Below, one piece after another: positions 9,630-21,953 of a stretch of DNA of 64,000 bases (its first letter is position 1; the number at the start of each line of letters is the position of its first letter). Made by a program: the position numbers and the translations under genes. The stretch covers positions 733,053-797,052 of the forward strand of contig LUVW01000003.1 of the NCBI GenBank assembly GCA_001661515.1, read 5' to 3'. This DNA is from Capniomyces stellatus. Its lineage: Eukaryota > Kickxellomycota > Harpellomycetes > Harpellales > Legeriomycetaceae. Under the pieces are notes generated by a model. That model was not told the origin of the DNA. It made no database searches and saw only the letters and a program-made list of their open reading frames with translations.

Positions 9630-12600
9630 CTAGTCCATAAATGAAGTGGGCGAATTGCTAAGCAAACTCCTTTTCAGATCCGAGTGTAACTTCTTTAGCT
9701 CAAGTTTTTCATTCTCGGTTTCAATGAGCCGTTTGTTTGCTTCCAGTAGTCGTTGTTCCAGTTCGTTAGAGTTGATTTCAAGTAGTTGTTGTAGTTCAAC
9801 CAAGGTTTTGTTTTTGTCGCCTAGAATCTCCAAGTCGATTTTCATTTTATTGACAGTATCATCGCGTTCATGCTGTAATCTGTTTTCCAGAGATATTATT
9901 ATAGACTCTAGGTCGGTGTTGTTCTGTCTGGCTAGATCCAGCTGTTGTTTAAGAGCGGAAAACTCTGTATTTAGAGACTCTTGGTCTTTTGATGACTTTT
10001 CAAGCATGTCTTGTAGTTTTTTGTTTTCGGCCACGAGCCTGGTGTTGGACTCGAGGGCAATTTGCAGGAGGGAAGCGTTTTGGGTGGAGTTGGTTTTAAG
10101 GAGTCTGTTGTACTCAGAGACCAGAGCGGTCATTCGGGGTTTGGTTACAAATTCAGAGAACGCGTCAATGTCGTTGATGAACACGTTGGTTTCATGTTCT
10201 CTGTAGTAGTCAAACAGGCTTGAACTGGTCAGATATTTTTTGAGGTCATCTGCGGTTAAGGAGAGCAAAAGCGTTTGGCAGCTTTTTAGAATTGCCAGAC
10301 ATACAGACAAAAGCGAGTCCAAGCCCTCGGAAAAAACTATGTCAAGTATTCTGTATACGTGGCTGAGCGGGAGGTGGCAGGCAAACACAGTCATCATCCA
10401 CTGGCGTGCATAGTTGGTGGCCTGGATTCCCTCCTGGATAAAGTGGCGGTGCAGGGTGGGAATTGAGTCCTCAATCAGCCTGTCGAGCTGGAATAGTCGG
10501 AGCTGGAGCGACTTGATGTTTGCAATGTAGTGGTTTCGTAGCCCATACGCGTTCATGAGGTTTTCAAGAACACAGAACGCGTAGTCCTCGGGCATGTTAA
10601 GCAGCAATGGTACGACCACAAACAAAAGTGGCTGGCTGTACCCTACCTGGCTGTCGTAGATCGAGTACGACTTCAGGATACTAGACAGGCCCTCAATGTC
10701 GATGTTTTTGTTGTCCTTGAAAACATCATGTGAATTGGCCAGTCGTTCAATGTCCAGCTGAATAAGATCGCCCAAATCCGATGGTTTGTTGAGCAGTTTC
10801 CTGTAATCGATCACCAGCTCCGAGTTGTGGTCTGACTGCGACATCAGCTGCCACACTGTGCCTCGGATTTCCTGTGGGATCCCTGCATGGATGTTTTTTC
10901 TCAGCTGGTCCCTTTGCGTCTTGAGCACCTTTTGGTAGTTGCATATCAGGTTTCCCCAGAACTCCCAATCCACACCGTCGTCGTCTTCATCCACGCTGGC
11001 AATTGACTCAAAATCTGCCGTGCTCTGTCTCCTATCAATCACCCTTGCCTTTGGGTCCGTCAGCAGTGCTCTGTTTTGCTTGTCCAGATCTGCCAGTATT
11101 TCGTCTACCGACAAATCCGTTGCTTCGCCCGAGTTCACTGATTTGGGCGACAGGCTGCCCGACATGTTCATCCACTCTCCAATCGATCCCAACATGCTGT
11201 TTGTTGACTTTTTTTTCCCTGCTTTTGTCCTTGGTCCCAGCGTTGGCGAGTCTGGTGCCGCGTATAATATATCCTTTATTGACGGTGTTTTTGGCGACAG
11301 TGGTTTTCTGCCAAACAGTTGCGAAACCGACGAGAAAAAACTTTTGTCTGTCGATTGGTTCTTTTGCTGCTGGTCCATGCTCCAGCTCTTTGCTGATTCT
11401 GTCTCGTCCACCGCCTGATTTGCTGCCCGCCGCTCAAAGTCTCTGTTTACTTTGCCATTCAAGCTTTCTGAGCTGCTGCTTTTTGTCCCTTCTATTCTTC
11501 CTTGGCCATTATCCTTGATCCTATCCCTGCTCTTATCCTTGATCTTATCCTTATCCTTATCCATGTCCATGTCCTTGACTATGTCCATGTCCTTATTCTT
11601 ATCCTTTTCCATGTCCATGTCTTTGTTTATATCCTGGCCCTTTCTTGTATTGCTTTGAATTGACTTGTGCTCGTTTCCAGAATTATCATCTCTTTTCCTC
11701 TGCCTGGAAACAGACTCTTGTGAATCTTTGCTCCCCAGCACAGTGCTCTCATTGTTTGACCTCAAACCATCGTGCTCTGTTTTCATGCTATCTCTGTCCT
11801 CTTGTCTGCTTGAGCTCAATGTATCAACGCTGTTGTCTGAAAGTCTAAAATTCTGATCAAACAGCGTCGACCTTCGCGTTATTCTGATTCGTGCCGAGGC
11901 CTGGTCCTGGATTTTTGAATCTCGATCGTCCAAATCGTTGTTGTACGACTGTCTCTTGTCAATGCTGGTATTTGCCATTTTGCTCCCTCCACTCCCATTG
12001 TTGTTGCTGCCCAGCAAACTGTTGCTGTTTACCAGTCTTGAGCTTCTGCCGTCAAAGCCAAGATCCATTACCCCATTTGATCTCAGATTCATACTGATTG
12101 CTTTTCTGAGCTTTGAATTTCCGTTCTTTTGCAAGTGCTCAATAGAACTCCTGGTATTTGATGTCAAGTTAGCCAGTGGTATTGATCCTATACTACCTTT
12201 GCGTGACAGCGTTCTTCCCCCACCCCCCATCATACCCCCACCCCCCATCATTCCTCCTCCCGACAAACCACCGTTCAAGTCCTGATATTGCTTGTTGCTG
12301 TTGTATTCCTCTATCAACGAACCCCGCTTCAGTCTGCTATTCTCCAAAAACTTTTCTCTCTGGCTTTCAAAGCTCTCCAGCTCTGATATCTCCGATATTT
12401 GCCCAAGCGCTGGTTTCTTATAATTTGACCTTTTATGGCTCGTAATCCCCAAACTGTCTACCTTCAGCAAATCATGGCGCTCCATCTGCATTACCGGATC
12501 AATATTGCCACTGCCTGTGTTTTTATTCAGTGCATTGTAGGTCCTTTTTGCCTCAATCTCCTTGTTCCTCATCCGTATTGCGTGTCTCTCCTCCATAGCC

Positions 12601-14468
12601 TTTTCTTCGCTCTTGAAGTCCTCACTATGCCTTTTTTGATGCGTCTCAGGCCTACTGGGCGCCTCTATCTCCTCAATTGTCTCGTACTTTTGTGCCTGCT
12701 CGTTCCTTTTTTTTGCCATTATTTTTTCTCTGTACTTTTTTACACTCTCTTCCTCCCCGCTGCTTTCTAAATCTTCCTTTTGATCCATCGCCATTGTATC
12801 CATGTACTTTCCATGGCCTCGTGGCTTGGCTTTAGTGTTTAAAATCTCCCTTTCTCTTGGTATGTTTTCCAAGTAATCTGCCCTGCTCAAATCTTCACCA
12901 CTATTGTCGCCACTACCCAATGATTTTTGATACCCGCCTTCGTAGTCTGACGAATCAGATCCTCCGACTACAGGACTGCCAATCAATCTGCTTCCAGCTT
13001 CTTTTCTGCTTTCCAGTGTGTGATCTGGAGCGCCCTCTTTTGGCCCTAACTCCAGCCTTGATTCCAGCTTTGAGCCTGATTCTAATTCCAATCCTAATCC
13101 CAACCCCAACCCCAATCTTGGCTCTAATTCCAACTCTGTATTGGGTTTTAACTGTTTATTTAGGCTTATATTTCTACTTTCTGCCTCTCTCAGCAAGTTA
13201 TCTTTTTCTTGCTTCAAATAGTCCAAGTATTTGTCATTGCTACCATCTATGCTATTTTTTTGCAAATTCATCAACTTTTCCAATTCTTCCGAACTCTTTT
13301 TATCTTTGACATACCCACTGTTCACTCCACCGACTGTTGATGTGTACAGTGGTGTTGGACTTCTGTGCAGCTTTGTTCCTGACCTTCTTTCTTTCAGTCC
13401 TGGCTGTGGGCTTGATGCCTTGCTGTCTACTCTTGGCGACCTGGGTTTTATTTTTTCTGGCTCCACCACCTCTAAACTACCTTTTTTCCCTTTATCCGGG
13501 CTATTCTGGTCTAACTTGCTCATTTTATTCGTGCTTCTCAGGCTTTTAGATTCTCTAGTCATTCCCGGCAAACTATTTCCACCTTTTATACTTTGTTTGT
13601 TCTCGTCTCTAGATATTGAGTTTGAATCCAATTGATTGTCACCTCCTTCACGCACTTCTTCCTCGTCCTCCTCCAAAAGTGGCGTTATTTTCGCTAATTT
13701 ATTTATTTTTGAAATACCCTCTATTTCCTGCTTGCCACTACTACTATCTCCTTGCTCTATTGGCCCACACAAATCACTACCATGTTTTTCTCTTGAGGCG
13801 CTCATTTCAGGCCTTTTAAGTGCGCTCACACCCTCTTTTCTGTCGCCAACTGTACTTTTTTTGTCTTCCTCGCCTGCACTCTGCATTGCATCCTCTTCGC
13901 TTTCGTCGCTATAAAACTTCTTCTTCATTCTTTCTTTTAGTATCCTTTTCTTCTCCAGGTCCCTTGATGCACCATTTCTTTCTGCCATCATAGCATTGGC
14001 CTTTCTAACCTTTTCCTGCAGCTCTATAAACTCATTTGATTGCGCCGAATCTATTGGTTTGCCTTTTATAGCTACCTTTGCTGTTGTATCTTCTTCACTT
14101 TCCTCTGCTATAACGCTGTGCTTCTTTCTCTGCTTGCTAATCCGGTTCTCTAATTCGTTTTGTAGCTCTGGGTGTTTGAGATATGCATCTTTTTCTATAT
14201 TCAGCCCCGACTCTATATCTCTTGCTTTAGCAAAAACACCGCTTGTGTTGGCCTCTCCATGTTGACTATATGGACTGCTGCTTGTTCCATGCTTTGGGTA
14301 TTCCATTATTTTTGGAAAAGATGGCCTTTGCCTCCTTGGAAGATTGCCAAACTTGGTTTTATCCGGATCTTCAGTAATATCAGGTCTCTTTGGTGGCACC
14401 ACTTTGCTCTCCTCGCTATCTTTATTCATTTCTTCTCTCGAGCTTGTTCGTCTGGTAAACGTTTTCAT
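9630..14468 (-). CDS. Large TBC-domain Rab GTPase-activating protein, Gyp5/EVI5-like
   Basis: A 1612-residue protein in one exon. Residues 1 to about 1150 are low-complexity, charged and Ser/Asn-rich, including Gly-Leu, Lys-Asp-Met and GMMGGGG repeats. The TBC domain spans about 1190-1420: it opens with GIPQEIRGTVWQL, has the arginine finger R1242 in the pattern IxxDxxR (IQLDIER), and the glutamine finger Q1279 in GYSQP. The usual second motif is YxQG; here the Gly is Pro. A long coiled coil (about 1440-1600) follows, the same order as in EVI5 and yeast Gyp5, which act on exocytic and Golgi Rabs (Ypt1/Sec4 class). Both catalytic fingers are present, so an active GAP is likely; the exact Rab is not readable from sequence. 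Start chosen as the first ATG of the frame. Confidence 0.85.
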   Translation of the reverse strand: MKTFTRRTSSREEMNKDSEESKVVPPKRPDITEDPDKTKFGNLPRRQRPSFPKIMEYPKHGTSSSPYSQHGEANTSGVFAKARDIESGLNIEKDAYLKHPELQNELENRISKQRKKHSVIAEESEEDTTAKVAIKGKPIDSAQSNEFIELQEKVRKANAMMAERNGASRDLEKKRILKERMKKKFYSDESEEDAMQSAGEEDKKSTVGDRKEGVSALKRPEMSASREKHGSDLCGPIEQGDSSSGKQEIEGISKINKLAKITPLLEEDEEEVREGGDNQLDSNSISRDENKQSIKGGNSLPGMTRESKSLRSTNKMSKLDQNSPDKGKKGSLEVVEPEKIKPRSPRVDSKASSPQPGLKERRSGTKLHRSPTPLYTSTVGGVNSGYVKDKKSSEELEKLMNLQKNSIDGSNDKYLDYLKQEKDNLLREAESRNISLNKQLKPNTELELEPRLGLGLGLGLELESGSKLESRLELGPKEGAPDHTLESRKEAGSRLIGSPVVGGSDSSDYEGGYQKSLGSGDNSGEDLSRADYLENIPREREILNTKAKPRGHGKYMDTMAMDQKEDLESSGEEESVKKYREKIMAKKRNEQAQKYETIEEIEAPSRPETHQKRHSEDFKSEEKAMEERHAIRMRNKEIEAKRTYNALNKNTGSGNIDPVMQMERHDLLKVDSLGITSHKRSNYKKPALGQISEISELESFESQREKFLENSRLKRGSLIEEYNSNKQYQDLNGGLSGGGMMGGGGMMGGGGRTLSRKGSIGSIPLANLTSNTRSSIEHLQKNGNSKLRKAISMNLRSNGVMDLGFDGRSSRLVNSNSLLGSNNNGSGGSKMANTSIDKRQSYNNDLDDRDSKIQDQASARIRITRRSTLFDQNFRLSDNSVDTLSSSRQEDRDSMKTEHDGLRSNNESTVLGSKDSQESVSRQRKRDDNSGNEHKSIQSNTRKGQDINKDMDMEKDKNKDMDIVKDMDMDKDKDKIKDKSRDRIKDNGQGRIEGTKSSSSESLNGKVNRDFERRAANQAVDETESAKSWSMDQQQKNQSTDKSFFSSVSQLFGRKPLSPKTPSIKDILYAAPDSPTLGPRTKAGKKKSTNSMLGSIGEWMNMSGSLSPKSVNSGEATDLSVDEILADLDKQNRALLTDPKARVIDRRQSTADFESIASVDEDDDGVDWEFWGNLICNYQKVLKTQRDQLRKNIHAGIPQEIRGTVWQLMSQSDHNSELVIDYRKLLNKPSDLGDLIQLDIERLANSHDVFKDNKNIDIEGLSSILKSYSIYDSQVGYSQPLLFVVVPLLLNMPEDYAFCVLENLMNAYGLRNHYIANIKSLQLRLFQLDRLIEDSIPTLHRHFIQEGIQATNYARQWMMTVFACHLPLSHVYRILDIVFSEGLDSLLSVCLAILKSCQTLLLSLTADDLKKYLTSSSLFDYYREHETNVFINDIDAFSEFVTKPRMTALVSEYNRLLKTNSTQNASLLQIALESNTRLVAENKKLQDMLEKSSKDQESLNTEFSALKQQLDLARQNNTDLESIIISLENRLQHERDDTVNKMKIDLEILGDKNKTLVELQQLLEINSNELEQRLLEANKRLIETENEKLELKKLHSDLKRSLLSNSPTSFMD

Positions 14469-17072
14469 CTTATTTTTTCAATTTTCTTGTCTTTTTAGAA
14501 CTCCTTTTCCCGCGTTTTAGCTCTGACGGCAGTAATAATATTAGTAGTAGTAGTAAATTGTGTGTAATCCCTTGATTATCGGTATGTTTATTTTCTTTTA
14601 AAAGTCTCCTATTCTCTGTAAACTGCTTGACTTTCAATTTTATTTGTGAATACACTGCTTCGACAAACGCTCTAGGTGTTGGTTATTTTATGTTGCTGTA
14701 CACGGTCTATTTCAGCTCGTTGTTCGGGGTTTTAATCCAACTGGCGTTTCTATGGCTTGCGACAAAGGATTGTATATGTTGATGTAAATATTCGTCTGAT
14801 ATATGCCTAATGATTTAGGCTGCGCCTACTGCTATATTTTTCAGTAAAAACTAATATATTTTTATAATGTCAGTTACTGTATATGAATTGTATTTAAAAG
14901 TTTAAAAACAGTTTGTATCACCTAAATAGTAGAGTAATGTAAAACAGATGTTGTTTCTTTTATAAATCCTTACTGCGATGAACCTTTATTGAAAACATTA
15001 AAGTCATAATTACACTTCGAAACCAACTATATTTGTAATACATTGGCTCTCAAGTACATTTCAACTTATTTTTTCCTACTCTGCTAACCATCTAAGTTTG
15101 CTGGGCATTTACACTCTACCGCATTAAAATCGTTACATTGTTTCTTTCTTATTGGAAAAATGACGCTATTGTTGAAATATCACATAATTGTATATCAATG
15201 CCCTGTGTCCAGCTTGTATAGATAAACAACATTTCAAAATGAACTAAAAACAATACTTGAGTTTGTTTCTCATTTGCTTCACTATTCGCCGTCATCCCAC
15301 TCGGCTTTGATTTGATTTATACTTAAATGACTGGACTTGTTTAGCACAATAATGAAAACTACAGTCTTGTTGCAGATTAATTAATTGTGATAATAACTTG
15401 TAATTTATCATTTTTGCTATTACAGGTGTTTAGTTTAGCGTTGTGTTTTCCCTTCCTAGACACTCACGTCAATTTAGTAATTGTTCTAGTTGCTTAGTAT
15501 CTTCATTTTGATTAATCATTCCAATTGTTTACTTTGCTTGAACATCTCTGTAAACACCATTAGCCTGATCTTGTTGATTTACTTTGACTAGAATGATATA
15601 AATCCGGACAATTATTCTTTAAATAGTATGAATTTTAAATAAATACCGATGATTATCCGTAAAATCCTTCTACAAAGTAGAACTGTTCAACACTGTTAAA
15701 AATTACAACATCCGTACATTTAAGAGTACAAGTTACTACAACCTATTGCAACCTTTAAATCCACATATCCGCTTTTCATTATCTTTGCTTGACGCATGAG
15801 ACTTTGTGGACCATCTCAAGCTCACTGGAAATTAATATTAATACCAATACTAATACTAATACTAATACTAGGCCATTTATTGTATTGCAACTCTTTAGCT
15901 TTATTCTTGGAAATAGCGCCAAAGAAGTTGTTTGTAGAGAAAACTTTACTGAGTGTAGAAATTTGGAACAATCTTGGTACAGCCTGAACTGGGCTAGCTT
16001 CTTGGCTTTGGTTTTTAAAATTTTAAGCATTAGTATGTGATCGGGTTTAGAATATGAAAACAATAACTACATTGTTTATACTTTGGTCTTCCAGTCTCGT
16101 TTTTATTTTTATAACCTTTAAACAATCAATTTGGACAAAACATTTAATAATCGAATAGGATCTTTTTATTGTTTTGAGGCCAATCAATTTCTAAATACCG
16201 ATTGTTACAATGAGCCCATTGTTTTGCATTTTATTATTATTTTTATTTTACAACTCTAATTTGATGCTAATGTTGTATCTACCGATGCAATTTGCTAGCA
16301 GAACTACACTTCTCACTATTAAGAGTGATTTTTTGTTTCAATCCGATTCTATGTAGAGTTCCGTTTGGAATCTTACGTAAACAACAAACAAAGTAGCACA
16401 AAAAGGCGGATATAATGTAAACAATATACTTTTGGCAATCCTAGGAGGTAACAACGATTGCAAGTGTTTGAGAGTCTGAATGAAAAAAAAAGCGCCGTGT
16501 ACTATGAAATGGGAATAGACCCATGCGCAATAGTATAACGCTACCAAACCAAAGTTTAATACACTGTGACCAATATGGAAAATACCATTGCATCAAAGTT
16601 ATACACTCTTACTGGGCCTGCACAAGTCAGACTAAAGCACTGGTTTTGGGTAAAAGAGTTTGGAAAACCAATATTATTCACTTGTTGACATCAATTAGGC
16701 TTCTTTTTGATTATTTTGACTTTTTTTTTTAGTCGAAACGATTTTTATTTTATTTTTGAAATTGGAACGATTTTTTGCTTTAAAGTATAGTTTCTGAACT
16801 TCAATAAATAAAGCTTTTGAAATTCAATAAATCAAGTTTAAATTTCAATAAAAAAGCAAAAAGAAATAAATAAAATAAAAAATACTGATCTAAAAATTTC
16901 AAAAGTGGAAAATACAAACTCCGATTGTTATTGGTCCATTCTCAAGAAATAAAGCCAAGTTCGATAAAACAAAATAATGTATAACCAGTATAAAAACATT
17001 CGCCAACAGGCGTGTTAAACAGCTACAGCTACCAGTAGCAAGAGCGATGTACACCAGAGATTTGGAACACAT
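14469..17072. other. Intergenic spacer, 2.6 kb
   Basis: Upstream of the TBC gene and downstream of the left P450 (16741-17072 is A/T-rich with repeated TTCAATAAA motifs that could act as poly(A) signals). A short TAATAC repeat lies at about 15838-15870. No tRNA fold or coding exon recognised. Confidence 0.5.
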
Positions 17073-19312
17073 TTAGGCAGACTCCAAATTGTGCCTGATC
17101 TCTATATTACAATCTCTCTGTGGGTTTATTGGATTGCGAGTAATAAATATAGCATCCTTAAGCAGCTCTGGTTGGTTGGTTGCAGGGTCGATTTTGTTTG
17201 TGTTGTAAAATGAATCCTTTGGCAACGTCAAATCATAGTCCCTGAGTAAATTTGGGAGCACAGTATACATCTCGGTCCAGGCCAAGCTAAAAGCAATTGA
17301 AAAAGAAAAAAGTTATAATTGATGGGCCAACCTGGATATTCAGTTTGTCTGTTTTGATTTGGTGACGTAAATACTTACTTTCTACCAGCGCAGATCCTAA
17401 CGCCGTGTGAAAACGACAAAACCTCTCTCTTCATATTTTCACCATTTGGCCCCATAAACCTTTCAGGGTTGAATTTTCTGGGCTCATCCCACACTTTGGT
17501 GTCGTAGTGAGCTCCTTCTAAAAATATGTTCATAATGAGATTCCTAGGAATAAAATAATCGGTCAGCTGGATCCCTTCATTGGAACTGTCTCTTGGGAAC
17601 GATCCACCAACTACTGTTTTAAGTCTCATGGTTTCGTAGATAGTAGCAGTAAAATACGGCAAGTTAGCCTTTGCTTCTTGAAGTCTAATAAGCTTGGTTC
17701 TGTCTGGGAATGCGGTTCTAATCTCTTTGACAACTCTTTTGTAAACATCAGGGAATAACGAGTATAAATGGATAATCCAGGTCATCGTAATACTGGTTGT
17801 ATCGGTACCAGCAACAAGCATGATCATCATCTCTGTAAAAAGATCAAGATTTGTGAGTTTTGTTCCTGTTCTGAAATCAGTAGAATTGATGTAGGTTTGG
17901 AGAATGTCGTTCTTTTGACTTTCAACCCCGTTTTTCTCGATTGACATGAATCTTTCTTTGATTGCATTTTGCGTGTGCTGGATCAGCTCGGCTTGGTTCT
18001 TGAAATCGACTGGAAGCAAGAATTTAAAGTGAACAATGAACGGGAATTTGGATCTCTAGTATTTTTTTTCAAAATAAAGATAAAGATGAAGAAACGTTAA
18101 AGCAACACACCAAAAACAACTTGTGATTTTAAACTGGTGTTTTTAGATTTGGACATCTATTCGCTTTTTTGTCATCTTACTCAAGCGGTTACTTGGTTGT
18201 TTCCTAGTATGTTTGGTTATATAAACAATGGCAGCACTTACTATTGCCGATAGTCTCAAGCTTGACGCCAACCATCTAGTTATTGGGTGTCCATCAGAGG
18301 CAAGCGCACCGAAACTTTTTCCAAAAACCAAATTTCCAATAACATCTGCCGTTAGATTTTGAAACCCGCTGTAATAATTAAACGTGGTTAACCCATTTCC
18401 GGCTTTTATATTAGCGTCTAATTTTGATTTTAGCGTAATGATTCCATCTAGCAAAATCTGATCCTCAATCTGCACTAAATTTGAGAACAAGAACATTGGG
18501 CCTACTTGGCGTCTCTACATGATATTTTTTGCATTGCTGTTATCACTATCTACTGTATACTTTTTTTTATTTTTATTTACTGTATGCTTTTGACTAAAGT
18601 GCTGTCAGTCAAGTCCAATACATTCCCAATTAGTTAAGCATATATATATATATCTGCCTTACCCTCATCCTATTATAGCCTTCGTCTATTGTAGAAAACA
18701 TATTGGGTTGAAGAGCACTCATATCCTCGTACTCTTTGGACTTTGCGTATCTGTATGAAGACATAATCTTCTTGGCGTCTTTAGTGTCTGCAATGGAAAC
18801 TGTTACAGGACCTATTTATTTAGTGTAAACTACAGTTAGGCTAAATCGTCGAATAACCAGAACGCTGGAGGGAGTTGTGTGTGGTGGAAGGTAGCGAGAG
18901 CACAAGAACGGTGGTGGGTTAAAAGTAATAGGTACCATTGGCACATATTTGCCAAATATAAATTAATGTTGTTTTTTGTCTGGGTACCTATTCTGGCTGT
19001 AGGACCATGCTTTTTGTGTATTTCGGCCAAAAAGTCAAATACTCTGCCTTGCACTTGCGATATAACAAAAGGCAGCGATGTGAATCTTGCCCACCATGGA
19101 CCAGGGATTTTTCTTAATGGATCAAAAAGCAACAAGCCTAGCGCCTAAAAACAGCAACATCGTGATATTTTTAATATGTACACATGGCATTCGCTTGAAT
19201 TGCTACCAAATAGACATGGTTATATTATGAAAACCACCTTCACCAGCGCAATTGAGCACAATATCCTGACTAGCACTTTTCTAGTAATGTATTCTTTGAC
19301 TTGGTCAATCAT
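17073..19312 (-). CDS. Cytochrome P450, left member of a divergent pair
   Basis: Heme-thiolate mono-oxygenase, microsomal E-class type. Six exons on the minus strand: 19238-19312, 18988-19144, 18663-18811, 18242-18514, 17379-18055, 17073-17286; introns of 93, 176, 148, 186 and 92 bp, all GT..AG with consistent phase. Product 514 residues: N-terminal membrane anchor (exon 1), proline-rich hinge KIPGPWW, RRQVGP at the start of exon 4, I-helix AGTDTTS (about 300-306), ExxR in the K helix (ETMR, about 359-362), and heme loop FSHGVRICAGR with Cys440. The fifth intron cuts the Asn codon four residues after this Cys and is missing in the paralogue at 21954, although each matching exon is otherwise the same length. 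Substrate unknown. Confidence 0.9.
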
Positions 19313-20762
19313 TGGTGCTGTTTTGTGATATTAAAACGGTTGCTTTTTTGTATTTATAAATGAATTCAGCTCTAATATATTTTAAAATTGTCTTTCGAGT
19401 AAAGCAGAAAGAGTTTAGATATACTGGTGTTGGTCTTTCAAATATCTAGGTTCTATTTGTCCAGTAGCAACACCAACACAAAGACGCGGGCTAACCCTAG
19501 AGTCTATTTGTTTCGCAATCTTGTTGACGTTGATGTCGCCACTATTAGCCAAACTGCTTGGTACAATTATTTCTGATTTTCTGTAGTTGATGTCGCAGGC
19601 TTATCAGCTTTTTTTCATTTATTTCGTCCAATTTTCCTTTTTTTTTCTCAATTACTTGTTTTATTTTTAATTAATCTGTATTAAACTAAATAGAGCAGAA
19701 TAAAACAATCCGTGTAATGTTCCATTTCAGGGGTTAAAAGAGCCATAATGATCCACTTATAGCCCATCAAACCAGAAAAACAAAACTTACGTCGGAATAT
19801 CGTTCAAGCCTTAACCCGAACCCGCCCATGAGATTCAGGTATAACGTAGCTTGTAAACTGTAAACATTTTACAGTATTATATTATCGACTTTGTTGATAT
19901 TAAAATTCAGAAAGCAAACTGCTGCTTAATTTTTTTATTGAAATATACAAGAACTGTTGCTTAATTTTATCGCCACTTTTAAAAGTGAAGTCTACCACTT
20001 TATACTTTTGCGTTCCTCTGTATTCGTCGTTTGAGGTTGGGGCATATCAAAGGTTTCAGATCTAATATCAATATCCTTGTAAAAAATAGATAAAGTTAGC
20101 TTCAATAAAAAAGTAAAAGTTGAAAAATAATGGTATAAATAACCCACAATAAAACAGAATCAATCCAACTGATTTAAATTAATCGTCTTTTCTAACTCGC
20201 AATACATGCAAAATGCGGTCGCTGGTTAAACAAGAAAGTCGCATTGCAGCGTGACGAAAATCCAAACTCGAAACCAGATTGATAATTTGAAACAAATCTA
20301 ATTTCCAGAAACAATTAACAATAGCTCGCTAATAAAACCAAATTGCGAAACTACAACAATCTCGTTCTTATTTTCACACTAACTTGTTTTCTTTTTTACT
20401 CGCCCTAAACTGAAAAAAAGTTAACACCTGAAACCAAGATTTCAGCATTACTTTTTAACTTTTAGGCAAGTATTATTGTGTTTGATACCATTCTGCAAAG
20501 GCAAAATACTACCTTTATAACAAACATACCCGACGATCGATACACTCTTGTTACTTGCTTCCGGCGTTGTCCTTGTACTTGATGTATTACTCCTGAAACA
20601 TATAGACTGTCAAGTTGCTACTAGTATGTCTCGCCCTATGTTTAGACCTAATATAGGCTCATACACCTATATGTGAACAATATATAGCCAGCGCTATTAT
20701 AACAACATTCAATGACAGCTGTTTGGCTGCTCGACATATATCAAGAGCAGATTTTAGTTAGT

Positions 20763-20785
20763 TGTGGTGTGGTGTGGTGTGGTGT
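20763..20785. repeat. GGTGT pentamer repeat
   Basis: Four tandem GGTGT units in the P450 intergenic region. Confidence 0.8.
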
Positions 20786-21863
20786 TATGATTTCCACTTT
20801 AGCTAGCTTGCATCATGAAACTATAGCAACGGTACTGTTACGAAGAAATGATGTGTTTGCATATATGGCCTAAAATACGTATATATGTTTGCTTTTTTTA
20901 TTGCAAGGGGAGCTATGATCCAATGGCATTTGCATCAAGCCCAGTTGCCTTTAGTTTGGTATCAGGCCAGGTATTAAACAACTGGATAAAAACAATTAAA
21001 ATCAGTATACAAAATGAACAATTAATCTCAATATTTAAAATCGATAAAAAAAAATGTTGGCAAATAATTGTCTTCCGCATAAAATATAATAACGATACAA
21101 AGCGGGTTAGTGGCCATCAAAAAAAGATAATTGCGACGCTCGGATCAGAAAAAATATATAAACTCTTTCTTAGTTTAATTTACAACGAAACAATTAAAAC
21201 CAAATAAATATCTATTAATCATAATAATAAAAAACAAACAAGTATCTATTAAATGAAAGCGATGACAGTATCTATTAGTAATTAATTAGCTGTTGCTGGC
21301 CTGTTGGTGGATTTTTTTTACTCATTAGTCTAGTCAACAGTGTATCTCAGCAACAAAAAAAAACATAAGCCAACTCTAATGAAGCTGATGCTCTTTTTTC
21401 ATTGCGTGAATTCCTAGAGACAAGTCTGTTTGTTCAGCAAAGAAAACACCCCATTGTGAAAAATATCACAAGAAAGTAACAAAGTTGAATAAAAATTGAA
21501 TAACTCGAGCTATAATTTTTGTATCAACTATGAATCTTTTCAAAAATCTTGACTCATATATTCTATGGCTTTTATTATCCACAACAAATCAGTATATTTC
21601 GAACACCGTCTATTTGAGGTGGGCTTGTGAAAATCTGATCACGTTTATTTGCATTTATGTATTGTAACAATATAAAGAGTCCATTTTATGCTTTGTGTTT
21701 GGGCTGTGTTGCTAAGGTATGGTATGTACTCCTTGTTTTAATAGTTGCAATTAATTACTTTTTCTTGCTAATATAAACTCCTGTATGTTCATTCTTGTAA
21801 ATACCCGACTTTTTATACGCTTTTGCTAATAAACACGGTCAATGCTTTTTTACTTTTAGCAAG

Positions 21864-21872
21864 TATATAAAG
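21864..21872 (+). promoter_or_regulatory. TATA box of right P450 gene
   Basis: TATATAAAG about 82-90 bases upstream of the ATG at 21954, a normal distance for a fungal TATA element. Inferred from position and sequence only. Confidence 0.5.
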
Positions 21873-21953
21873 GTTCCCAAAGAACGGAAATAAAAATGAA
21901 TCAAACAAATATACTATCCGTCTTTACTCTACAGCTGATAGTATTACTTAGCT

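Larger units (their letters stand above)
19313..21953. other. Shared upstream region of the two P450 genes
   Basis: 2.6 kb between head-to-head paralogues. TATA-like elements lie at about 19352-19361 (left gene) and 21864-21872 (right gene). A GGTGT pentamer run lies at 20763-20785. An open frame at 20848-21207 (+) has no recognisable domain and I treat it as chance. The rest is AT-rich with no clear gene. Confidence 0.5.

Noticed and set aside
15779..16063. Open frame with Leu-Val repeats
   Set aside because: Produced by a TAATAC microsatellite; flanking residues show no family.
20848..21207. 119-residue open frame between the P450 genes
   Set aside because: No domain, no signal peptide, Lys/Ile/Asn-rich composition as expected by chance in AT-rich DNA.
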